From Pseudomonas abietaniphila (GTDB taxonomy: Bacteria > Pseudomonadota > Gammaproteobacteria > Pseudomonadales > Pseudomonadaceae), in NCBI RefSeq assembly GCF_039697315.1, contig NZ_CP155619.1, positions 3,472,001-3,536,000 on the forward strand: DNA of 64,000 bases, written 5' to 3'. Both the position numbers and the translations under genes were made by a program. This document shows, one piece after another, positions 37,203 to 47,693 of the stretch. Position 1 is the first letter of the stretch; each line of letters opens with the position of its first letter. A model generated the notes under the pieces. It searched no databases, was not told the origin of the DNA, and saw nothing but the letters and a program-made list of their open reading frames with translations.

Positions 37203-37290
37203 TGTAGGAGCGCGCTTGCCCGCGATGAACGATGACGAGTTCTGTCTGAGGGACCGCATCGTTTTTTTCGCGGGCAAGCGCGCGCCTACA
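37203..37290. repeat. REPIN, GAGCGCGCTTGCCCGCGA type
   Basis: TGTAGGAGCGCGCTTGCCCG pairs with CGGGCAAGCGCGCGCCTACA. It lies between cfa and the catalase gene; the remaining 185 bases before the catalase start show only presumptive promoter sequence. Confidence 0.87.
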
Positions 37291-37475
37291 TTGCGGCAGC
37301 GTCATCACTGCACGCTATCGATCAATAAATAACCGATTGAATTCCTCTATTCACCCAGTGCGGACTCACAATGAGCGTATGCGCCGGGTTTTGCTTATCG
37401 TTCTCTCCATCGGACAGACAAAGGTCGGCTTCAACAGAGGTCGCCCCAACAGTGATTACCTGTGGAGACACGCGC

Positions 37476-38924
37476 ATGAGCAACAAACTGACGACCGCAT
37501 TCGGCGCCCCCGTAGTCGATAACCAGAACATCCAGACCGCCGGCCCGAATGGCCCGGCGCTGCTGCAGGATGTCTGGTTCCTGGAAAAACTGGCTCACTT
37601 TGATCGTGAAGTGATCCCGGAGCGCCGCATGCACGCCAAAGGCTCGGGCGCATTCGGCACCTTCACGGTGACCCACGACATCACTCAATACACCCGTGCG
37701 AAACTCTTCTCGCAGATCGGCAAGCAGACTGAAATGTTCGCCCGCTTCTCTACCGTTGCCGGTGAGCGTGGCGCGGCTGACGCCGAACGCGACATCCGTG
37801 GTTTCGCCCTGAAGTTCTACACCGAAGAAGGCAACTGGGACCTGGTCGGCAACAACACGCCAGTGTTTTTCCTGCGTGATCCGCTGAAATTCCCGGACCT
37901 GAACCACGCCGTCAAACGCGATCCGCGCACCGGCATGCGCAGCGCCGAGAACAACTGGGACTTCTGGACTCAACTGCCTGAGTCGTTCCACCAGGTCACG
38001 GTGGTCATGAGTGAGCGCGGTATTCCGCGCAGCTACCGTGAGATGCATGGTTTCGGCAGCCACACCTACAGCTTCCTGAATGCCCAGCATGAGCGCTTCT
38101 GGGTGAAATTCCACTTCGTGTCCCAGCAAGGCATCGCCAACCTGAGCGACGCCGAAGCGCAGGATCTGGTGGGTCGTGACCGTGAGTCGCACCACCGTGA
38201 CCTGTACGAGAACATCGAGAGCGGTAACTTCCCGCGTTGGAAACTGTTCGTGCAGATCATGCCGGAGAAGGAAGCAGGCTCGTATCACATCAACCCGTTC
38301 GACCTGACCAAGGTCTGGCCGAAGGCTGACTACCCGCTGATCGAAGTGGGTGTGTTCGAGCTGAACCGCAACCCGGAAAACAACTTTGCCGACGTCGAAC
38401 AGGCCGCCTTCGCGCCTTCCAGCGTTGTGCCCGGCATCAGCTTCTCGCCAGACAAAATGCTGCAAGGCCGGTTGTTCTCCTACGGTGATGCTCAGCGCTA
38501 CCGTTTGACCGTTAACTTCCACCAGATCCCGGTGAACTCGCCACGGGCCGCCTTGCACGTGAACAGCTACCACCGCGATGGCGTGATGCGGATCGACGGT
38601 AACCGCGGCGGCATGACCTCGTACGAGCCGAACACCAAAGGCGCGTTCGTGGAACAGCCTGACTTCAGAGAGCCACCGCTGTCCATCGAAGGCGCGGCAG
38701 GTCACTGGAATCACCGTGTGGATGACGACTACTTCTCGCAGGCGGGCAACCTGTTCCGCAACATGAGCCCGACAGAGAAACAGTCGCTGTTCGACAACAC
38801 CGCACGCTCACTGCGCGGTGTGTCGGCTCCGATCATTCAGTTGCACATCAAGCACTGCACCCTGGCGGATGCCGCGTACGGTGCGGGCGTGACGGAAGCG
38901 GTTGAGCGCATTCATCACGGTTGA
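37476..38924 (+). CDS. katA: Monofunctional haem catalase, KatA-type
   Basis: 482 residues from the ATG at 37476 (GGAG upstream), equal to P. aeruginosa KatA; a longer open frame from 37371 lacks family similarity. [14 protein letters not shown] carries the catalytic His, [17 protein letters not shown] the Asn region, and [13 protein letters not shown] the proximal haem tyrosine. It is a small-subunit (clade 3) enzyme that dismutates hydrogen peroxide. No signal peptide is visible, so it is cytosolic. A strong terminator follows. Whether it is the main katA or another paralogue of the strain cannot be told from one locus. Confidence 0.9.
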   Translation: MSNKLTTAFGAPVVDNQNIQTAGPNGPALLQDVWFLEKLAHFDREVIPERRMHAKGSGAFGTFTVTHDITQYTRAKLFSQIGKQTEMFARFSTVAGERGAADAERDIRGFALKFYTEEGNWDLVGNNTPVFFLRDPLKFPDLNHAVKRDPRTGMRSAENNWDFWTQLPESFHQVTVVMSERGIPRSYREMHGFGSHTYSFLNAQHERFWVKFHFVSQQGIANLSDAEAQDLVGRDRESHHRDLYENIESGNFPRWKLFVQIMPEKEAGSYHINPFDLTKVWPKADYPLIEVGVFELNRNPENNFADVEQAAFAPSSVVPGISFSPDKMLQGRLFSYGDAQRYRLTVNFHQIPVNSPRAALHVNSYHRDGVMRIDGNRGGMTSYEPNTKGAFVEQPDFREPPLSIEGAAGHWNHRVDDDYFSQAGNLFRNMSPTEKQSLFDNTARSLRGVSAPIIQLHIKHCTLADAAYGAGVTEAVERIHHG

Positions 38925-38935
38925 TCACCGTTAAA

Positions 38936-38977
38936 ACAGCGCCCCCGATCTGACATACAGATCGGGGGCGTTTTCGT
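38936..38977 (+). terminator. Intrinsic terminator of the catalase gene
   Basis: A 13-bp stem CGCCCCCGATCTG / CAGATCGGGGGCG with a 5-base loop is followed by TTTT, 15 bases after the stop codon. Confidence 0.95.
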
Positions 38978-38999
38978 TTCCGCAGGTTGACGCGTCCAC

Positions 39000-39088
39000 T
39001 GTAGGAGCGCGCTTGCCCGCGATGGGGGAGTGTCAGTGACGAATATGTCGACGGGCAGACCCTTATCGCGGGCAAGCGCGCTCCTACA
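39000..39088. repeat. REPIN, GAGCGCGCTTGCCCGCGA type
   Basis: TGTAGGAGCGCGCTTGCCCG pairs with CGGGCAAGCGCGCTCCTACA. It lies between the convergent catalase gene and cadR, 13 bases from the cadR stop. Confidence 0.9.
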
Positions 39089-39101
39089 ATGGATCGCTTG
39101 A

Positions 39102-39560
39102 TCAATGCCCGTGGCTACGACCCACATGGGAATGCTCAACCTCGGGCGTCACCACGCTGCCGCTCACTTCCAGCCGATCCAGAATCCCGCAATGATCCGG
39201 CGCACCTTCACTGCAACGCTGGCGCAGATCGACCAACTGTTCCTGCAACGCTTGCAAGCTGGCGATGCGCGCGCTGACGTGCTGGATGTGCTCGTCGATC
39301 AGCGCATTCACGTTCTCGCACTGATCCTGCGGGCTGTCGCGCAAGGTCAGCAGGCTGCGGATTTCATCGAGGGTCATGTCCAGGCTGCGGCAATTACGAA
39401 TGAACGTCAGGCGCTCGACGTGTTCTTGTGTGTACAGCCGATAATTGCCCTCGCTGCGGGCAGGCTCAGCCAATAACCCCTCGCGCTCGTAATAGCGAAT
39501 GGTTTCCACCGGGCAGTCGGTGAGTCTGGCCAGTTCGCCGATCTTGAAAGACGCATTCAT
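39102..39560 (-). CDS. cadR: MerR-family cadmium-responsive regulator CadR
   Basis: 152 residues from the ATG at 39560 (another in-frame ATG is at 39566). The HTH is KIGELARLTDCPVETIRYYEREGLL, then a coiled dimer helix. The metal-site cysteines (about C81, C116, C124) match CadR, and the histidine-rich tail VEHSHVGRSHGH is that of Pseudomonas CadR. It binds the palindrome between the -35 and -10 of the cadA promoter and activates on Cd(II) (also Zn, Pb). Divergent from cadA. Confidence 0.93.
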   Translation of the reverse strand: MNASFKIGELARLTDCPVETIRYYEREGLLAEPARSEGNYRLYTQEHVERLTFIRNCRSLDMTLDEIRSLLTLRDSPQDQCENVNALIDEHIQHVSARIASLQALQEQLVDLRQRCSEGAPDHCGILDRLEVSGSVVTPEVEHSHVGRSHGH

Positions 39561-39583
39561 GGTCATCGATCTCAAATTGTGTC

Positions 39584-39614
39584 TTGACCCTATAGTGGCT
39601 ACAGGGTGTTCACT
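39584..39614 (+). promoter_or_regulatory. MerR-type cadA promoter with CadR operator
   Basis: The -35 TTGACC (39584-39589) and the -10 TTCACT (39609-39614) are 19 bases apart, the over-long spacing of MerR-regulated promoters. The spacer lies within a dyad at 39587-39607 with half sites ACCCTATAGT and GCTACAGGGT. CadR is expected to bind here and twist the DNA when metal is present. Confidence 0.9.
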
Positions 39615-39644
39615 TGGCAACACGCACCTTTAGAGACTCAACCC

Positions 39645-41990
39645 ATGAGTGACTCTGTACACAAACATTCGCCTCAGCGCCCGGTTAATCACGCGCATTC
39701 AGATCCTGACCATGCTGGCCACGATCACTCGGCCCATGGGCATGACGATCACGCAGGTCATGACCACGCAGCTCACGATCATTCGGCTCCGGCAAAATTC
39801 ACCCCCGTGGGCAAGCACGAGCACCAGGCTCATTCCTGCTGCTCCCACGACAGCGCTCCGGCCGTCGTGACGGTTGGCAGCGGCTCCACGGATAGCGCGC
39901 AGCTGAGCAGTTTCCGCATCGAAGCCATGGACTGCCCGACCGAGCAGACGTTGATCCAGAACAAGCTGGGCAAGATGCCCGGCATTCAGAAGCTGGAATT
40001 CAACCTGATCAACCGCGTGCTCGGCGTCTGGCATGAGTTGCCGTCGACCGACCCCATCCGCGAGGCCATCGGCTCGTTGGGCATGCAGGCTGATGTGATC
40101 GAGCAGGGCGCCGACAGTGAAACCGTGTCGCTGCCAGCGCCGAAAAAGCCTTGGTGGCCGTTGGCGTTGTCGGGTGTCATGGCCGTGGCGGCCGAGGTCA
40201 TTCACTTCACCGATGCCGCCCCGAACTGGGTGGTGGCAATCGTTGCTCTGGTCGCCATCCTCAGCGGCGGCTTGACCACCTACAAAAAAGGCTGGATTGC
40301 GCTCAAGAACTTCAACCTGAACATCAATGCGCTGATGAGCATTGCCGTCACCGGTGCCGTGCTGATCGGGCAATGGCCGGAAGCGGCGATGGTGATGTTC
40401 CTGTTCACCGTGGCGGAATTGATTGAGGCCAAATCCCTTGATCGCGCCCGTAACGCCATTGGCGGTCTGATGCAGCTGACGCCTGAAACCGCGACCGTGC
40501 AACAGGACGGACAGTGGGTTGAAGTCGAGGTCAAACAGATTGCGCTCGGCAGCGTTGTGCGGGTCAAGCCGGGTGAGCGCATCGGTCTGGACGGTGAGGT
40601 GGTGTCAGGTCAGTCGACGATCGACCAGGCGCCGATCACTGGGGAAAGCCTGCCGGTGGAAAAAGCCGTGGGCGACAAGGTGTTCGCGGGCACCATCAAC
40701 CAGGCCGGCTCCCTGGAGTACAAAGTGACGGCGGCGGCGAACAACTCGACGCTGGCGCGGATCATTCATGCGGTCGAAGCCGCTCAAGGCGCGCGTGCGC
40801 CGACACAGCGTTTCGTCGACAGCTTTTCGAAAATCTACACACCTGCCGTGTTCTTGCTGGCCTTGGCCGTGGCCGTCATTCCGCCGCTGTTCATGGGCGC
40901 GGCCTGGTTTGACTGGATCTATCGGGCGCTGGTGTTGCTGGTGGTGGCGTGTCCGTGTGCGCTGGTGATTTCTACACCGGTGAGCATTGTCAGCGGCCTG
41001 GCCGCTGCGGCACGCAAAGGGATTCTGGTGAAGGGCGGCGTCTACCTCGAAATGGGCCACAAGCTCGATTACCTGGCGCTGGACAAGACCGGGACCATTA
41101 CCCATGGCAAGCCGGTTCAGACCGATTACGTGTTGCTCGATGAGTCGTTCGGCGAAAAGGCCGTTGCGATCTCGGCAAGCCTGGCGGGGCGCTCCGATCA
41201 CCCGGTTTCTCAGGCCATCGCAACGTCGGCCCGGTTGGACGTGCATCTGCAGGTTGAAGCGTTCGAAGCGCTCAGCGGACGCGGCATGAAAGGTGAAGTC
41301 GAAGGGCGGTTGTACCACTTGGGCAACCACCGTCTGGTGCATGAGTCAGGGCTGTGTTCGCCTGAGCTTGAGGCGCGTCTCGAAGCGCTGGAAAGCCAGG
41401 GCAAAACGGTGGTGTTGCTGTTTGACGAGACAGGTCCGCTGGCGCTCTTTGCGGTTGCCGACACCGTCAAGGACAGCAGCCGCGAAGCTATCGCGCAACT
41501 GCATGCGCTGGGCGTGAAAACCGTGATGCTCACGGGCGATAACCCGCACACCGCCAAAGCGATCGCGGCGCAGGTCGGCATCGATCAGGCGCACGGCAAC
41601 CTGCTGCCGACCGACAAGCTGCAAGCCATCGAGGATCTTTACGCGAAGAATCACCGTGTCGGCATGGTCGGAGACGGGATCAACGATGCACCGGCGCTGG
41701 CGCGTGCGGAGATCGGTTTTGCCATGGCGGCGGCCGGGACTGACACGGCGATCGAAACCGCTGATGTCGCCTTGATGGACGATGATTTACGCAAGATTCC
41801 GGCGTTCATCCGCCTGTCGCGAGACACCTCGGCGGTGCTCAAGCAGAACATCGCGCTGGCGCTGGTGATTAAAGTGATCTTCCTGGCCGTGACCTTTGCG
41901 GGCGTGGCGACCATGTGGATGGCGGTGTTTGCGGATATGGGCGTGAGCCTGCTGGTGGTGTTCAACGGGTTGCGGTTGTTGAGGAAGTAA
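39645..41990 (+). CDS. cadA: Cd/Zn/Pb-exporting P1B-type ATPase
   Basis: 781 residues from the ATG at 39645; the in-frame GTG at 39606 lies within the promoter. The N-terminus (about 1-65) is very His/Asp-rich (HDHSAHGHDDHAGHDHAAHD), followed by an HMA domain with MDCPTEQ (about 95-101) in place of GMxCxxC. Membrane helices carry the CPC motif (about 436-438), the actuator has TGES (about 332-335), and the phosphorylation site is DKTGT (D480). It pumps Cd, Zn or Pb out of the cytosol. Divergent from, and controlled by, cadR. Confidence 0.95.
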   Translation: MSDSVHKHSPQRPVNHAHSDPDHAGHDHSAHGHDDHAGHDHAAHDHSAPAKFTPVGKHEHQAHSCCSHDSAPAVVTVGSGSTDSAQLSSFRIEAMDCPTEQTLIQNKLGKMPGIQKLEFNLINRVLGVWHELPSTDPIREAIGSLGMQADVIEQGADSETVSLPAPKKPWWPLALSGVMAVAAEVIHFTDAAPNWVVAIVALVAILSGGLTTYKKGWIALKNFNLNINALMSIAVTGAVLIGQWPEAAMVMFLFTVAELIEAKSLDRARNAIGGLMQLTPETATVQQDGQWVEVEVKQIALGSVVRVKPGERIGLDGEVVSGQSTIDQAPITGESLPVEKAVGDKVFAGTINQAGSLEYKVTAAANNSTLARIIHAVEAAQGARAPTQRFVDSFSKIYTPAVFLLALAVAVIPPLFMGAAWFDWIYRALVLLVVACPCALVISTPVSIVSGLAAAARKGILVKGGVYLEMGHKLDYLALDKTGTITHGKPVQTDYVLLDESFGEKAVAISASLAGRSDHPVSQAIATSARLDVHLQVEAFEALSGRGMKGEVEGRLYHLGNHRLVHESGLCSPELEARLEALESQGKTVVLLFDETGPLALFAVADTVKDSSREAIAQLHALGVKTVMLTGDNPHTAKAIAAQVGIDQAHGNLLPTDKLQAIEDLYAKNHRVGMVGDGINDAPALARAEIGFAMAAAGTDTAIETADVALMDDDLRKIPAFIRLSRDTSAVLKQNIALALVIKVIFLAVTFAGVATMWMAVFADMGVSLLVVFNGLRLLRK

Positions 41991-42025
41991 GCGATCCCGC
42001 CTATGGGGATACGCCGCACTGTACG

Positions 42026-42258
42026 CCGGCTTGCTGGCAAATGTGGTGGGTCAGCACCCTCCACAATGACTGACACACCGCCTTCGCTGCCCTCGTAAAC
42101 TCGGACGTCTCCCACAGGATCCGGGTTGACGCACGAACGTGTGTTCGGACCTCAGACCTGTGGGAGCGAGCTCGCTCGCGAATGCATTTGACCGGTCACC
42201 GCTGCAGTGACTGACACACCGCCTTCGCTGCCCTCGTAAACTCGGACGTCTCCCACAG
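42026..42258. repeat. Two-copy REPIN array, 141-bp period
   Basis: TGACTGACACACCGCCTTCG with the right arm CTCGTAAACTCGGACGTCTC starts at 42067 and again at 42208. The spacer includes a small dyad, CGAACGTGTGTTCG. The first left arm is decayed; the second left arm is of the GAGCGAGCTCGCTCGCGA type, so left and right arms belong to different families. This fills most of the 368-base cadA-hutG gap. Confidence 0.82.
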
Positions 42259-42321
42259 GATCCGCGTTGACGCACGAACGTGTGTTCGGAGCTCCCACAG
42301 AGTGGACTGCTCTAAAAACTT

Positions 42322-42352
42322 GATCGTGCCCACGCTCCGCGTGGGCACGATC
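42322..42352 (-). terminator. Minimal palindrome at the end of the hut operon
   Basis: The stem GATCGTGCCCACGC / GCGTGGGCACGATC has a TCC loop, seven bases beyond the hutG stop. It is a minimal member of the family at 9850-9958. It probably ends or protects the hut transcript, although it has no T-run. Confidence 0.6.
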
Positions 42353-42358
42353 ATCCCG

Positions 42359-43162
42359 TCACTTCCCGTATTTCTCGCGTCCCCAGGCGATCATGTTTTC
42401 CAGCAACGCCTTCAGTACCGCGCGAGTTGGCTCTGCCAGGTCCGCGCGGTAGTGGAAGGGTACGAACTCCTCCATGTACGTGCTCTGCGTCAGTTCCAGT
42501 TGCACGGCGTGGATGTGTTCGGCCGGGTTGCCGTAATGACGGGTGATGTGGCCGCCCTTGAAGCGCCCGTTCAGCACATGGCTGTAGAGCTTGGCGGCGG
42601 CGCAGGTGGCTTCCAGGCGATGAGCCAGCGACTCGTCGCAACTGGCGCCGTTGAAGGTGCCGAGGTTGAAGTCTGGCAGGCGGCCTTCGAACAGGTGCGG
42701 GATGTGCCCGCGAATCGAATGGGCATCAAACAGCAGGGCATAGCCGAATTCGTCGCGCAGGCGCTCCAGCTCGTTACGCAGCGTGTCGTGGTACGGCGTC
42801 CAGATCTGCTCCAGATAGGTCGCGCGTTCTTCCTTGCTCGGCGTTTTGCCTTCCTTGAATAACGGATCGCCCTCGAACAGCGTCGACGGGTACAGCCCGG
42901 TGGTGGCGCCGGCGTACAGCGGCGTGTCGTCGGACGGGCGATTGAGGTCGATCACGAAGCGCGAATATTCGGCGCTCAACACGCTGGCGCCCAGGTCATG
43001 CGCGAAGTCGTAGAGGCGCGGGATATGCCAGTCGGTGTCCGGCAAGCTCACGGCCTCGTCGACCAGGCCTTCACGCACGGTCGGCGTCAGGTTCAGGCCA
43101 GGGTGCGGCATGCTGATCAACAGCGGTACACGACCGCGAGTGAAACTCAGAACCTTATCCAC
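42359..43162 (-). CDS. hutG: N-formylglutamate deformylase
   Basis: 267 residues from a GTG at 43162 with GGGAGA at good spacing; it yields MDKVLSFTRGRVPLLISMPHPG, the usual HutG start. LLFDAHSIRGHIPHLFEGRLPDFNLGTFNG and HPGLNLTP are family blocks with the metal-binding residues. It hydrolyses N-formylglutamate to formate and glutamate, the last step of the five-step histidine pathway that uses HutF. It lies 13 bases after hutI and is the last gene of the operon. Confidence 0.95.
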   Translation of the reverse strand: MDKVLSFTRGRVPLLISMPHPGLNLTPTVREGLVDEAVSLPDTDWHIPRLYDFAHDLGASVLSAEYSRFVIDLNRPSDDTPLYAGATTGLYPSTLFEGDPLFKEGKTPSKEERATYLEQIWTPYHDTLRNELERLRDEFGYALLFDAHSIRGHIPHLFEGRLPDFNLGTFNGASCDESLAHRLEATCAAAKLYSHVLNGRFKGGHITRHYGNPAEHIHAVQLELTQSTYMEEFVPFHYRADLAEPTRAVLKALLENMIAWGREKYGK

Positions 43163-43175
43163 AGTAGTCTCCCGA

Positions 43176-44381
43176 TTAAAAAGTGCTCTCGACGCCGTGA
43201 CGCACGACGCGTTTCTCAATGTCTCCACCGAGCCAGTACGCCAGATCGGCCGGCCGCTCGATGTTCCAGGCAACAAAGTCCGCGACCTTGCCGGCTTCCA
43301 GCGAGCCATGGGTGTCGGCCATGCCCAATGCCTGGGCGGCGTGGATCGTGGCGCCGGCCAGTGCTTCCTCGGGCGTCATGCGGAACAGCGTGCAGGCCAT
43401 GTTCAGCATCAGTCGCAGTGACAGGCCCGGCGAGGTGCCGGGGTTGAGGTCGGTGGCGATGGCGATTTTCACGCCGTGCTTGCGCAAGGCGTCCATCGGC
43501 GGCAGCTGTGTTTCCCGCAGGAAATAAAAGGCGCCCGGCAACAGCACGGCCACTGTGTCAGAGGCCGCCATGGCGATGGCGTCTTCTTCGGTCATGAACT
43601 CCAGGTGATCAGCGGACAGCGCTTGATAACGCGCCGCCAGACTCGACCCGTGCATCGATGACAATTGCTCGGCGTGCAGTTTCACGGGCAGGCCGAGTTG
43701 CCCTGCTGTGATGAACACTTGCTCGACCTGCTCGGTCGAGAACGCCAGGTATTCGCAGAAGGCATCGACCGCATCCACCAGATTTTCCGCTGCCAGTGCG
43801 GGCAGCATGTCGCTGCAAATGTGGGCGATGTAATCGTCGGCGCGATCCTTGTACTCCGGCGGCAGGGCGTGAGCGGCAAGGCAGGTGTTGCGCACCGTGA
43901 CGGGCAGTTGCTCGCCGAGTTGGCGCGCGACACGGAGCATCTTGCGCTCGCTGGCGAGGTCCAGACCGTAGCCGGATTTGATTTCCACGGTGGTCACGCC
44001 GTCCTTGAGCAGTTGCTGCAAACGGCGCTTGGCGCTGGCGAACAGATCTTCTTCACTGGCGGCTCGGGTGGCCCGCACAGTGCTGGCGATGCCGCCGCCC
44101 GCCGCCGCGATTTCTGCGTAGCTGACGCCCTGCAGACGCTGCTCGAATTCACCGCTGCGATTGCCGCCGAACACGGTGTGGGTGTGGCAGTCGATCAGGC
44201 CGGGTGTGACCCAGGCGCCATTCAAATCCACGGTTTTGATGTCGCCCTGATCCGGCACCTCAGCGCGCGGGCCGATCCAGACGATGTGCGCGCCTTCGGT
44301 CACGATGGCGGCATCCTCAATGATCGAATAGGCGCCGTTCGCCATGCTTGCGACGTGACAGTTTTGCCAGAGCGTTTTCAT
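43176..44381 (-). CDS. hutI: Imidazolonepropionase
   Basis: 401 residues from the ATG at 44381 (GGGAGG upstream). It is an amidohydrolase-fold enzyme: metal ligands in [11 protein letters not shown], the KSGYGLD segment, [10 protein letters not shown] and [10 protein letters not shown]. It opens imidazolone propionate to N-formimino-glutamate in the cytosol. The open frame extends upstream into a REPIN and is rejected there. The REPIN at 44433-44522 separates it from the permease gene. Confidence 0.95.
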   Translation of the reverse strand: MKTLWQNCHVASMANGAYSIIEDAAIVTEGAHIVWIGPRAEVPDQGDIKTVDLNGAWVTPGLIDCHTHTVFGGNRSGEFEQRLQGVSYAEIAAAGGGIASTVRATRAASEEDLFASAKRRLQQLLKDGVTTVEIKSGYGLDLASERKMLRVARQLGEQLPVTVRNTCLAAHALPPEYKDRADDYIAHICSDMLPALAAENLVDAVDAFCEYLAFSTEQVEQVFITAGQLGLPVKLHAEQLSSMHGSSLAARYQALSADHLEFMTEEDAIAMAASDTVAVLLPGAFYFLRETQLPPMDALRKHGVKIAIATDLNPGTSPGLSLRLMLNMACTLFRMTPEEALAGATIHAAQALGMADTHGSLEAGKVADFVAWNIERPADLAYWLGGDIEKRVVRHGVESTF

Positions 44382-44432
44382 CAATACCTCCCAGGGTCTT
44401 AAATGGTGTTTTGCGCGCCATGCGCAGAACCC

Positions 44433-44522
44433 TGTGGGAGCGAATTCATTCGCGAGAGGCCTGTACATTCGATAGATACCTATTGGATGTAATACCGCAT
44501 CGCGAATGAATTCGCTCCCACA
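44433..44522. repeat. REPIN, GAGCGAATTCATTCGCGA type, inside the hut operon
   Basis: TGTGGGAGCGAATTCATTCG pairs with CGAATGAATTCGCTCCCACA. It lies between the permease gene and hutI in the same transcript direction, so the operon mRNA must contain this hairpin. Confidence 0.9.
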
Positions 44523-44531
44523 GGCTGTGTG

Positions 44532-45938
44532 TCAGTCAGCGAATCGGCGTTTCGCCTCGGGGTTGCTTCTGTCTTGGCCCGGCTTCACCCACACCGAATA
44601 AGCAATCACCAGCAGCACGATCCACACGGCGCCGACCACGAGGGCGGCCTGGGTGTCGGGGAAATACCCAAGTACGCCGAACACGAACACCATGAACGCT
44701 GTTGCCACGATGGGCGCCACCGGCCAGAACGGCACCGGGAACTTGAGCTGCGCGACTTCATCGGCGCTCATTGAACGGCGCATTGCGATCTGTGTGACCA
44801 GAATCATCAGCCACACCCAGACCGTGGCGAAGGTCGCGATGGACGCAATCAGCAGGAACACGTTTTCCGGAATCAGGTAGTTCAACACCACGCCGCAGAG
44901 CAGGGCGGCGCCCATCACCAGCACGGTCATCCACGGCACGCCGTTGGCCGACAATTGCGCAAAACCTGCGGGGGCCTGGCCCTGTTTCGCCAGGCCGTAC
45001 ATCATGCGTCCGGCGCCGAAGATGTCGCTATTGATCGCCGACACGGCGGCGGAGATCACCACGATGTTGAGGATGATCGCGGCGGAGGAAATCCCCAGAT
45101 GGTCGAAAATCTGGACGAACGGGCTGCCTTGATCGCCGATCTGGTGCCACGGATACAGTGACATCAACACGAACAACGTCAGCACGTAAAACAGCAGAAT
45201 ACGCAGCGGCACAGCATTGATAGCGCGCGGAATCACGCGCTCCGGATTGCGCGCTTCACCGGCGGCGACGCCAATGATTTCGATGCCGCCGAAGGCAAAC
45301 ATGACCACCGCCAGCGACGCCACGAGGCCGCCGATGCCATTGGGCATGAAGCCGCCCTGGGTCCACAGATTGCTCACATGGCTGACAGATTCGCCAGACG
45401 CCGAACCGATGCCGAACAGCATGATGCCGAAGCCGGCCAGGATCATCGCGATGATGGCGCCGACCTTGAGCAGCGAAAGCCAGAATTCGAGTTCGCCAAA
45501 GACTTTGACGCTGCACAGGTTGAGCGCGCCGATCAGGAACACGATGCCCAGCACCCAGATCCAGCGTGGGGCGTCGGGAAACCAAAAGCCCATGTAAATG
45601 CCGAAGGCCGTGACGTCGGCCAGGCAAACGATGATCATCTCGAAGGCGTAGGTCCAGCCCAGGACGAAGCCTGCCAGAGGACCCAGATACGTCGTGGCGT
45701 ACTGGCCAAAAGAGCCAGACACCGGATTGCGAACGGCCATTTCGCCGAGTGCGCGCATGACCATGTACACCATGGCGCCCGCGATGAGGTAGACCAGCAG
45801 CACCGCCGGTCCCGCCAGTTTGATGGCGGAGGCCGAGCCATAGAACAGCCCGGTGCCGATCGCCGAACCCAGCGCCATGAAGCGAATGTGACGAGCACTG
45901 AGCCCGCGTTTCAGATCTGTTGCGTTTTGCGGTTTCAT
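44532..45938 (-). CDS. hutT: APC-family amino acid permease, likely histidine permease HutT
   Basis: 468 residues with about twelve membrane helices. The APC/AAT opening [24 protein letters not shown] is clear, with [18 protein letters not shown] and [15 protein letters not shown] as further signatures. It is most like the ProY/HutT group. In P. fluorescens the matching gene in the hut operon is the main histidine transporter (HutTh). AGGAAAG precedes the ATG. The position between hutH and hutI supports histidine uptake; substrate is inferred. Confidence 0.88.
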   Translation of the reverse strand: MKPQNATDLKRGLSARHIRFMALGSAIGTGLFYGSASAIKLAGPAVLLVYLIAGAMVYMVMRALGEMAVRNPVSGSFGQYATTYLGPLAGFVLGWTYAFEMIIVCLADVTAFGIYMGFWFPDAPRWIWVLGIVFLIGALNLCSVKVFGELEFWLSLLKVGAIIAMILAGFGIMLFGIGSASGESVSHVSNLWTQGGFMPNGIGGLVASLAVVMFAFGGIEIIGVAAGEARNPERVIPRAINAVPLRILLFYVLTLFVLMSLYPWHQIGDQGSPFVQIFDHLGISSAAIILNIVVISAAVSAINSDIFGAGRMMYGLAKQGQAPAGFAQLSANGVPWMTVLVMGAALLCGVVLNYLIPENVFLLIASIATFATVWVWLMILVTQIAMRRSMSADEVAQLKFPVPFWPVAPIVATAFMVFVFGVLGYFPDTQAALVVGAVWIVLLVIAYSVWVKPGQDRSNPEAKRRFAD

Positions 45939-45992
45939 TTCACACTTTCCTAGTCTTTCTTTGCTGTGAAACGAAGGTGAGACACAGGTCCA

Positions 45993-46081
45993 TGTAGGAG
46001 CGCGCTTGCCCGCGATTGCGGTGTGTCAGCCAATGCATTCATGTCTGATCCACCGCCATCGCGGGCAAGCGCGCTCCTACA
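45993..46081. repeat. REPIN, GAGCGCGCTTGCCCGCGA type, inside the hut operon
   Basis: TGTAGGAGCGCGCTTGCCCG pairs with CGGGCAAGCGCGCTCCTACA, in the 204-base gap between hutH and the permease gene. Confidence 0.9.
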
Positions 46082-46116
46082 AAGGAACAGCGTCATGCCT
46101 TCACCCTCATTCCATC

Positions 46117-46137
46117 GACAGGCCCTCCTGGCCTGTC
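46117..46137 (-). other. Hairpin after hutH
   Basis: GACAGGCC / GGCCTGTC with a 5-base loop, six bases beyond the hutH stop. Without a T-run it probably protects the hutH 3' end or trims expression of the downstream genes. Confidence 0.55.
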
Positions 46138-46142
46138 ACCGA

Positions 46143-47693
46143 TCAAAAACTCGGTAGCAGATCAGCAGAAACCAGCTCGCTCAGGCAGTTCGAAGCCAGC
46201 AGTTCAGTAGCAGCTTCGATGTCTGGCGCGAAGAAGCGGTCTTTTTCGTAGAACGGCACTTTGCCGCGCAGGGTGGTGCGGGCCGTTTCCAGTTTTTGAG
46301 AGGTCTTCAGGCCGTTACGCAGGTCCAGGCCCTGACACGCAGCCAGCCATTCTACAGCCAGCACGCCTCGGGTGTTCTCTGCCATTTCCCAAAGGCGCTT
46401 GCCGGCAGCCGGGGCCATCGACACATGGTCTTCCTGGTTGGCCGACGTCGGCAGGCTGTCGACGCTGTGCGGATGCGCCAGTGCCTTGTTTTCGCTGGCC
46501 AGGGCCGCTGCCGTCACCTGCGCGATCATGAAGCCGGAGTTCACGCCGCCGTTGGCCACCAGGAACGGCGGCAATTGCGACATGTGCTTGTCCATCATCA
46601 GCGAGATGCGGCGTTCGCTCAGCGAGCCGATTTCAGCGATGGCCAGCGCGATGTTGTCTGCGGCCATGGCGACAGGCTCGGCGTGGAAGTTACCGCCCGA
46701 GATCACTTCGCCTTCGGCCGCGAACACCAACGGGTTGTCCGACACGGCGTTGGATTCGATCGCCAGCACTTCCGCCGCCTGACGCAGCTGAGTCAGGCAG
46801 GCGCCCATGACCTGCGGTTGGCAACGCAGAGAGTACGGGTCCTGAACCTTGTCGCAGTCGCGATGGGACTCGGAGACTTCGCTGCCGTCACCCAGCAGGT
46901 CACGGTAAGCGGCAGCGGCGTCGATCTGACCGCGCTGACCACGGGCGGCATGAATGCGCGGGTCGAACGGTGCACGCGAGCCGAGCACGGCTTCGACGGT
47001 GAGGGCACCGCAGCTCAAGGCGCCCGCGAACAGGTCTTCACCTTCGAACAGGCCACGCAGCGCGTAGGCGGTCGAGACTTGCGTACCGTTGAGCAGCGCC
47101 AGACCTTCCTTGGCCGCCAGTGTCAGCGGCGTGAGACCGGCGACGGCCAGTGCTTCCACCGCATTCAGCCATTGGCCTTTGTAACGCGCCTTGCCTTCGC
47201 CCAGCAGCACCAGCGACATGTGCGCCAGTGGCGCCAGGTCGCCGGACGCACCGACCGAACCCTTGAGCGGGATGTGCGGGTACACCTCGGCGTTGATCAG
47301 AGCGATCAGTGCGTCGATGACCTGACGGCGGATGCCGGAGAAACCACGGCTCAGGCTGTTGACCTTGAGCACCATGATCAAGCGGACCAGATCGTCGCTG
47401 AGGGGCGCACCGACGCCCGCTGCGTGCGACAGCACCAGGGAGCGCTGAAGATTTTCCAGGTCGGCGCTGGCGATGCGGGTCGAGGCCAGCAGGCCGAAGC
47501 CGGTGTTGATGCCGTAGGCCGTGCGGTTCTCGGCCAGGATCTGCTCGACGCACGCTACGCTGTTGTCGATCTGTTGATCGGCGCTGGCGTCCAGCGTGAG
47601 GGTCACAGGGTGCTGATAGATCGCGCGCAGTTGCGCCAGGGTCAACTGGCCGGGGATCAGGTTCAGCGGGGTCGCCTGTTGGGTATTGGTCAC
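46143..47693 (-). CDS. hutH: Histidine ammonia-lyase
   Basis: 516 residues from a GTG at 47693 that overlaps the stop of the upstream paralogue (GTGA); AAGGAG lies 11 bases ahead. The MIO-forming triad Ala149-Ser150-Gly151 is intact in [41 protein letters not shown] and [10 protein letters not shown] are further active-site blocks. It eliminates ammonia from histidine to give urocanate. It corresponds to HutH2, the functional copy in P. fluorescens. Confidence 0.96.
   Translation of the reverse strand: MTNTQQATPLNLIPGQLTLAQLRAIYQHPVTLTLDASADQQIDNSVACVEQILAENRTAYGINTGFGLLASTRIASADLENLQRSLVLSHAAGVGAPLSDDLVRLIMVLKVNSLSRGFSGIRRQVIDALIALINAEVYPHIPLKGSVGASGDLAPLAHMSLVLLGEGKARYKGQWLNAVEALAVAGLTPLTLAAKEGLALLNGTQVSTAYALRGLFEGEDLFAGALSCGALTVEAVLGSRAPFDPRIHAARGQRGQIDAAAAYRDLLGDGSEVSESHRDCDKVQDPYSLRCQPQVMGACLTQLRQAAEVLAIESNAVSDNPLVFAAEGEVISGGNFHAEPVAMAADNIALAIAEIGSLSERRISLMMDKHMSQLPPFLVANGGVNSGFMIAQVTAAALASENKALAHPHSVDSLPTSANQEDHVSMAPAAGKRLWEMAENTRGVLAVEWLAACQGLDLRNGLKTSQKLETARTTLRGKVPFYEKDRFFAPDIEAATELLASNCLSELVSADLLPSF

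Noticed and set aside
37317..37352. Possible OxyR site upstream of the catalase gene
   Set aside because: ATCG/AATA/GAAT blocks appear at roughly 11-base steps but match the ATAG-N7-CTAT pattern too poorly to annotate.
37431..38714. 427-residue minus-strand open frame opposite the catalase gene
   Set aside because: Antisense shadow; the catalase on the plus strand is unambiguous.
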